Below are positions 61,152-64,000 of a stretch of 64,000 nt of DNA, piece after piece (position 1 is the first letter of the stretch; the number at the start of each line of letters is the position of its first letter). The stretch lies in the NCBI RefSeq assembly GCF_963974575.1, contig NZ_CAXBBQ010000006.1, positions 1 to 64,000 of the forward strand. Reading direction: 5' to 3'. The stretch is from Sphingosinicella sp963974575 (GTDB lineage: Bacteria > Pseudomonadota > Alphaproteobacteria > Sphingomonadales > Sphingomonadaceae). The translations under genes were made by a program, and so were the position numbers. The notes beneath the pieces are model-generated. The model was not told the origin of the DNA. It was given only the letters and a program-made list of their open reading frames with translations, and made no database searches.

Positions 61152-62039
61152 ATGACAATGCTCCTCGAAGCTGTCCGGCGTCACGCGGACGCCCATGCCG
61201 ACCCGCTCGGTTTCGCACCGACTTCAATCCCCGGCCTGTTCGCCGTGCGCGCGACCGCGCCGAGCGGGCTTCTCCACGATGTCTACCGTCCACTCGTCTG
61301 CCTTTTGGTGCAAGGCAGCAAGCAGGTGACGATGGGAACGCAGGCCTTCGCCTTTTCCGCGGGGGATTCGCTGCTGGTGACGGCAGACGTGCCGACTGTC
61401 AGCCAGATCACGCGGGCGAGTCTCGCCGCGCCCTACTATTCGCTGGTGCTCGAACTGGACCTCGCGCTGATTGCCGCGCTCACCGCGGAAATGAAGCCCG
61501 CGCTCGTTTCCGATACCGCACCCGTGCGCGTCGATACGACAGACGGGGAGGTCGCTGACGCCGCGCTTCGTTTGATGCGGCTGCTGGACAGGCCGCAGGC
61601 GCTGCCGGTGCTGCAGGCGCAGTTGCGGCGCGAGATGCACTATTGGTTGCTGGCCGGGCGGCATGGACCCGCTATTAGACAGCTCGGCTGGCCCGATGGC
61701 CACGCAAGGCGCATCGCACGGGCCGTTGCCGTCCTGCGCGAGGCCTTTGCCGAACCGGTCACCGTCGAGCGCCTAGCCGCCGCCGCCGGCATGAGTCCAT
61801 CGTCGTTCCATCACCATTTCAAGGCGATCACCTCGCTCTCGCCGCTGCAGTTCCAGAAGCAGCTGCGTCTCATCGAAGCGAAAAGGCTCATGCTCTCAGA
61901 AGGGATCAGCGCCGCGCACGCGGCATTTTCCGTCGGCTACGAGAGCGTGCCGCAGTTCACGCGCGAATATGCCCGCCTGTTCGGTCTGCCGCCGGTGCGG
62001 GACACGCGCGTGGCACGAGAAAGTGCCCGCGCGGCCTGA
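61152..62039 (+). CDS. AraC-family transcriptional regulator
   Basis: This 295-aa protein has an AraC N-terminal (type I) sensor domain (about 10-170, PGLFAVRATAPS... YRPLVCLLVQGSKQVTMG) and a C-terminal double HTH (about 190-285). The latter includes TVERLAAAAGMSPSSFHHHF and AHAAFSVGYESVPQFTREY. ATG 61152 (MTMLLEAVRR) is preferred. An upstream TTG at 61071 is in frame but would add 27 residues lacking family support. Divergence from the SDR gene suggests an activator/target pair. Confidence 0.9.
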   Translation: MTMLLEAVRRHADAHADPLGFAPTSIPGLFAVRATAPSGLLHDVYRPLVCLLVQGSKQVTMGTQAFAFSAGDSLLVTADVPTVSQITRASLAAPYYSLVLELDLALIAALTAEMKPALVSDTAPVRVDTTDGEVADAALRLMRLLDRPQALPVLQAQLRREMHYWLLAGRHGPAIRQLGWPDGHARRIARAVAVLREAFAEPVTVERLAAAAGMSPSSFHHHFKAITSLSPLQFQKQLRLIEAKRLMLSEGISAAHAAFSVGYESVPQFTREYARLFGLPPVRDTRVARESARAA

Positions 62040-62575
62040 AGCGCGCGCTGCTGAGCCTCGAACCATCGACGGATGCGCTGCGCGCAGAAGGGCGGCGGCT
62101 CTCTCTGCGGCGTTCGGCCGCGTGGCCCAGAGGTGTCATGCGCGATGCGCCGCCGCAACAGCCTGTTGAAAAAGCAGATTTTTGGCAGTCGGTAGAGTGT
62201 GGTCCCAAAACGAAAAGCGCCCGGGTCGTTTCCGGCCCGGGCGCTCTCGTGACGAGTCATTTAACTCCCGCGAAGATTTGGGTCCTCTGTTCCCCCATCG
62301 GAGCCCAATCTTGCTAGCGCGCCGTCGTTAATCGCGTCGCGCGTCCTCCCCCAACCCTGGTGCCCTCCCACAGGCGAAACCGGATCAGATGTCATGTGTG
62401 TTACGGCGCAGGTGGCCATCCCGACAAGAGAGCGTCGCACCTCACGCATATTAATTTCAGGAGGTGTGGACATGATGCAACAATGCGGCTCGGTACGGCA
62501 GCGTAACGGATGGGAAGGGTGGATCGCCGATTGGGCAGTTGCTTGCGCGGCAGCCCATGCTAGACAGCGCGCACT
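62040..62575. other. 536-bp stretch without a confident gene
   Basis: Between the AraC-family gene and proS no frame looks clearly coding. The stretch contains a strong leftward terminator hairpin (62213-62245) and an AGGAGG-preceded ATG at 62472 on the plus strand. A leftward open frame (62261-62644) lacks recognisable similarity and good ribosome-binding sites. Promoter sequences for proS and possibly a small RNA gene are expected here. Confidence 0.6.
62213..62245 (-). terminator. Strong leftward rho-independent terminator
   Basis: AGCGCCCGGG (62216-62225) and CCCGGGCGCT (62236-62245) form a perfect 10-bp stem around a 10-nt loop. On the minus strand the stem is followed by TTTTCGTTTTGGG. 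This orientation terminates leftward transcripts coming from 62.25-62.57 kb, yet no gene is recognised there. It could also stop readthrough from the AraC gene less efficiently. Confidence 0.75.
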
Positions 62576-62651
62576 ATGCGCCTTTCCCGTTATTTTCTTC
62601 CGCTCCTCAAGGAAACCCCCACCGACGCGCAGATCGTCAGCCATCAGCTGA
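62472..62651 (+). CDS. Possible small ORF with perfect Shine-Dalgarno
   Basis: ATG 62472 (MMQQCGSVRQRNGWEGW) is preceded by AGGAGG with a 7-nt spacer, one of the best ribosome-binding sites in the window. The 59-aa frame has four cysteines and a mildly hydrophobic middle (WIADWAVACAAAHA). It runs 76 bp into proS in another frame. It could be a regulatory leader for proS or non-coding; I see no similarity to a known protein. Confidence 0.25.
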   Translation: MMQQCGSVRQRNGWEGWIADWAVACAAAHARQRALCAFPVIFFRSSRKPPPTRRSSAIS

Positions 62652-63865
62652 TGCTGCGGGCCGGTCTCGTGCGCCAGACCTCGGCAGGCATTTATGCCTG
62701 GCTGCCGGTCGGCCTCCGCGTGCTGGACAAGATCGCCGATCTCGTCCGCCGAGAGCAGGACCGCGCGGGCGCCATCGAGCTTTTGATGCCGACCATCCAG
62801 TCGGCGGATCTTTGGCGTCAGTCAGGCCGCTATGACGCCTACGGCCCGGAGATGCTGCGCTTCAAGGACCGGCACGAGCGCGAAATGCTCTACGGGCCGA
62901 CCAACGAGGAGATGATCACGGCGCTGTTCCGCGATTCCGTGCGCAGCTACCGCGATCTGCCGCGCACGCTCTACCATATCCAGTGGAAGTTCCGAGACGA
63001 GGTGCGTCCCCGTTTTGGCGTGATGCGCGGCCGCGAGTTCCTGATGAAGGATGCCTACAGCTTCGATCTCGACGAGGCGGGCGGCAAGGTTTCGTACAAC
63101 GCCATGTTCGAGGCGTACCTGCGCACGTTCGCGGCGATGGGCCTGAAGGCCGTTCCTGTGCGCGCGCCCACGGGTCCCATCGGTGGCGACATGAGCCACG
63201 AGTTCCACATCCTCGCCGAAACGGGCGAGAGCGAAATCTTCTACGATTCGGCGATTGAGGACGTTGACGTCACCGATCCCGAGGCCGTGGCGAAGCTGTC
63301 GTCGATCTACGCGATGGAGGCCGAGGAGCACGAAAAGGTCACCGATTGTCCGGTCCCGACCGAGCGCCTGCTCAGCCGCCGCGGCATCGAGGTCGGGCAC
63401 ATTTTCTTCTTCGGCACCAAATATTCGGCCGCGATGGGCCTTAGCGTGCAGGGGCAGGACGGCAAGCCCGTCACGCCGCAGATGGGCAGCTACGGCGTCG
63501 GCGTCTCGCGACTCGTCGGCGCGGTCATCGAGGCGTGTCACGATGAAGACGGCATCGTTTGGCCCGAAGCGATCGCGCCGTTCAAGGTCGGCCTCATCAA
63601 CCTGCGCAGCGGTGATGCCGCCTGCGACGTGGCTGCGGACGACCTTTATGCAAAGCTGCAGCGCGCGGGCGTCGAGACACTTTATGACGACCGCGACGAA
63701 CGCGGCGGCGCCAAGTTCGCAGGGATGGACCTTGTCGGCATCCCCTGGCAGCTCGTCGTCGGACCGAAGGGCATCAGCGCCGGTATCGTGGAGCTGAAGC
63801 ACCGCAAGACCGGCGAGCGCCACGAGCTTTCCGTCGATGCCGCGCTGGAGAAGCTCGCGGGATGA
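62576..63865 (+). CDS. proS: Proline-tRNA ligase (short alphaproteobacterial type)
   Basis: This 429-aa class II aminoacyl-tRNA synthetase charges tRNA-Pro. Motif 1 is near MLRAGLVRQTSAGIYAWLPV, motif 2 in YHIQWKFRDEVRPRFG followed by REFLMKDAYSF, and motif 3 in GSYGVGVSRLVGAVIE. An anticodon-binding domain ends the protein. It lacks the YbaK-like editing insertion of the 570-residue E. coli type, as usual in alphaproteobacteria. Its stop overlaps the next gene by 4 bp. Confidence 0.97.
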   Translation: MRLSRYFLPLLKETPTDAQIVSHQLMLRAGLVRQTSAGIYAWLPVGLRVLDKIADLVRREQDRAGAIELLMPTIQSADLWRQSGRYDAYGPEMLRFKDRHEREMLYGPTNEEMITALFRDSVRSYRDLPRTLYHIQWKFRDEVRPRFGVMRGREFLMKDAYSFDLDEAGGKVSYNAMFEAYLRTFAAMGLKAVPVRAPTGPIGGDMSHEFHILAETGESEIFYDSAIEDVDVTDPEAVAKLSSIYAMEAEEHEKVTDCPVPTERLLSRRGIEVGHIFFFGTKYSAAMGLSVQGQDGKPVTPQMGSYGVGVSRLVGAVIEACHDEDGIVWPEAIAPFKVGLINLRSGDAACDVAADDLYAKLQRAGVETLYDDRDERGGAKFAGMDLVGIPWQLVVGPKGISAGIVELKHRKTGERHELSVDAALEKLAG

Positions 63866-64000
63866 TCTCCCGCTACGAGCGCATGATCGCCCGGCGCTAT
63901 TTGCTGCCGGGACGGGGCGAGGGCTTCATCTTCCTCGTCGCCTCGATCAGCCTCGTCGCCGTCGCGCTCGGTGTCGCTGCGCTCATCGCGGTGATGTCGG
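63862..64000 (+). CDS. lolC: Lipoprotein-releasing ABC permease LolC/E, N-terminal fragment
   Basis: The gene is cut by the window end; 46 residues are visible. They start MISRYERMIARRYLLPGRG and run into a first TM helix (FIFLVASISLVAVALGVAAL). That pattern, a basic RRYL segment before TM1 with SLVAVALGV, is typical of the LolC/LolE family that releases lipoproteins from the inner membrane with LolD. The ATGA overlap with proS and the common proS-lolC-lolD order support the call. Confidence 0.82.
   Translation, partial: MISRYERMIARRYLLPGRGEGFIFLVASISLVAVALGVAALIAVMS

Noticed and set aside
62261..62644. 127-codon leftward frame upstream of proS
   Set aside because: No family similarity, its first start lies inside proS, and the internal ATGs lack ribosome-binding sites. 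Kept only as a possible small ORF in a finding.
1..64000. CRISPR arrays, insertion sequences, prophage or attachment sites
   Set aside because: No regularly spaced direct repeats, transposase, integrase or phage structural genes were seen, and no repeat of the tRNA-Asp 3' end was found.

Overview
The window is high-GC bacterial chromosome, densely packed with housekeeping genes. It most likely comes from an alphaproteobacterium of the order Sphingomonadales. The evidence is: a 14-gene nuoA-N operon with birA, coaX, RNase J and DUF1467 genes at its tail; 6S RNA between zapA and the 5-formyl-THF cyclo-ligase gene; a GTTC-N7-GTTC SOS box in front of lexA; a full CtrA-type site (TTAA-N7-TTAA); DUF2842, DUF1467 and DUF2336 proteins; and the gene order ppiD-trpE-trpG-trpD-trpC-moaC-moeA-lexA. 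No phage, insertion sequence, CRISPR array or other clear foreign island is visible.

Layout. 1-1.9 kb: tRNA-Asp, then a leftward block (coiled-coil protein, zapA, 6S RNA, folate cyclo-ligase, DUF2842, chorismate mutase). 2.1-11.6 kb: central carbon genes (transketolase, GAPDH, phosphoglycerate kinase, class I aldolase), with a secreted CAP protein, a secreted protein with an internal duplication, an O-methyltransferase, ThiE, EF-P and SuhB. 11.7-29.3 kb: one rightward run of eighteen closely spaced genes, encoding complex I, biotin ligase, pantothenate kinase, RNase J and DUF1467. 29.4-32.2 kb: a large two-TM coiled-coil protein divergent from a lone Hpt protein.

32.2-37.8 kb is the most unusual part. 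It holds two CDP-alcohol phosphotransferase proteins (one fused to an apparently degenerate nucleotidyltransferase-like domain), myo-inositol-1-phosphate synthase, a nucleotidyltransferase resembling CTP:inositol-1-phosphate cytidylyltransferase, and a Wzi-like outer-membrane protein. Together they suggest a route glucose-6-P -> inositol-P -> CDP-inositol -> an inositol phosphodiester, possibly a lipid or surface glycoconjugate. This is inference from gene content.

37.8-46.8 kb: a DUF2336 protein with a sensor histidine kinase; the leftward gltX-gltA pair; comEC; and a DmeR/DmeF-type nickel/cobalt efflux pair. 46.9-55.2 kb: a leftward eight-gene block from a PpiD-like foldase through trpEGDC and moaC-moeA to lexA. 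55.3-64 kb: tpiA, outer-membrane phospholipase A, a methyltransferase, secG, pyrG, a divergent SDR/AraC pair, a 536-bp stretch without a confident gene, proS, and the truncated start of a LolC/E-type permease at the window edge.
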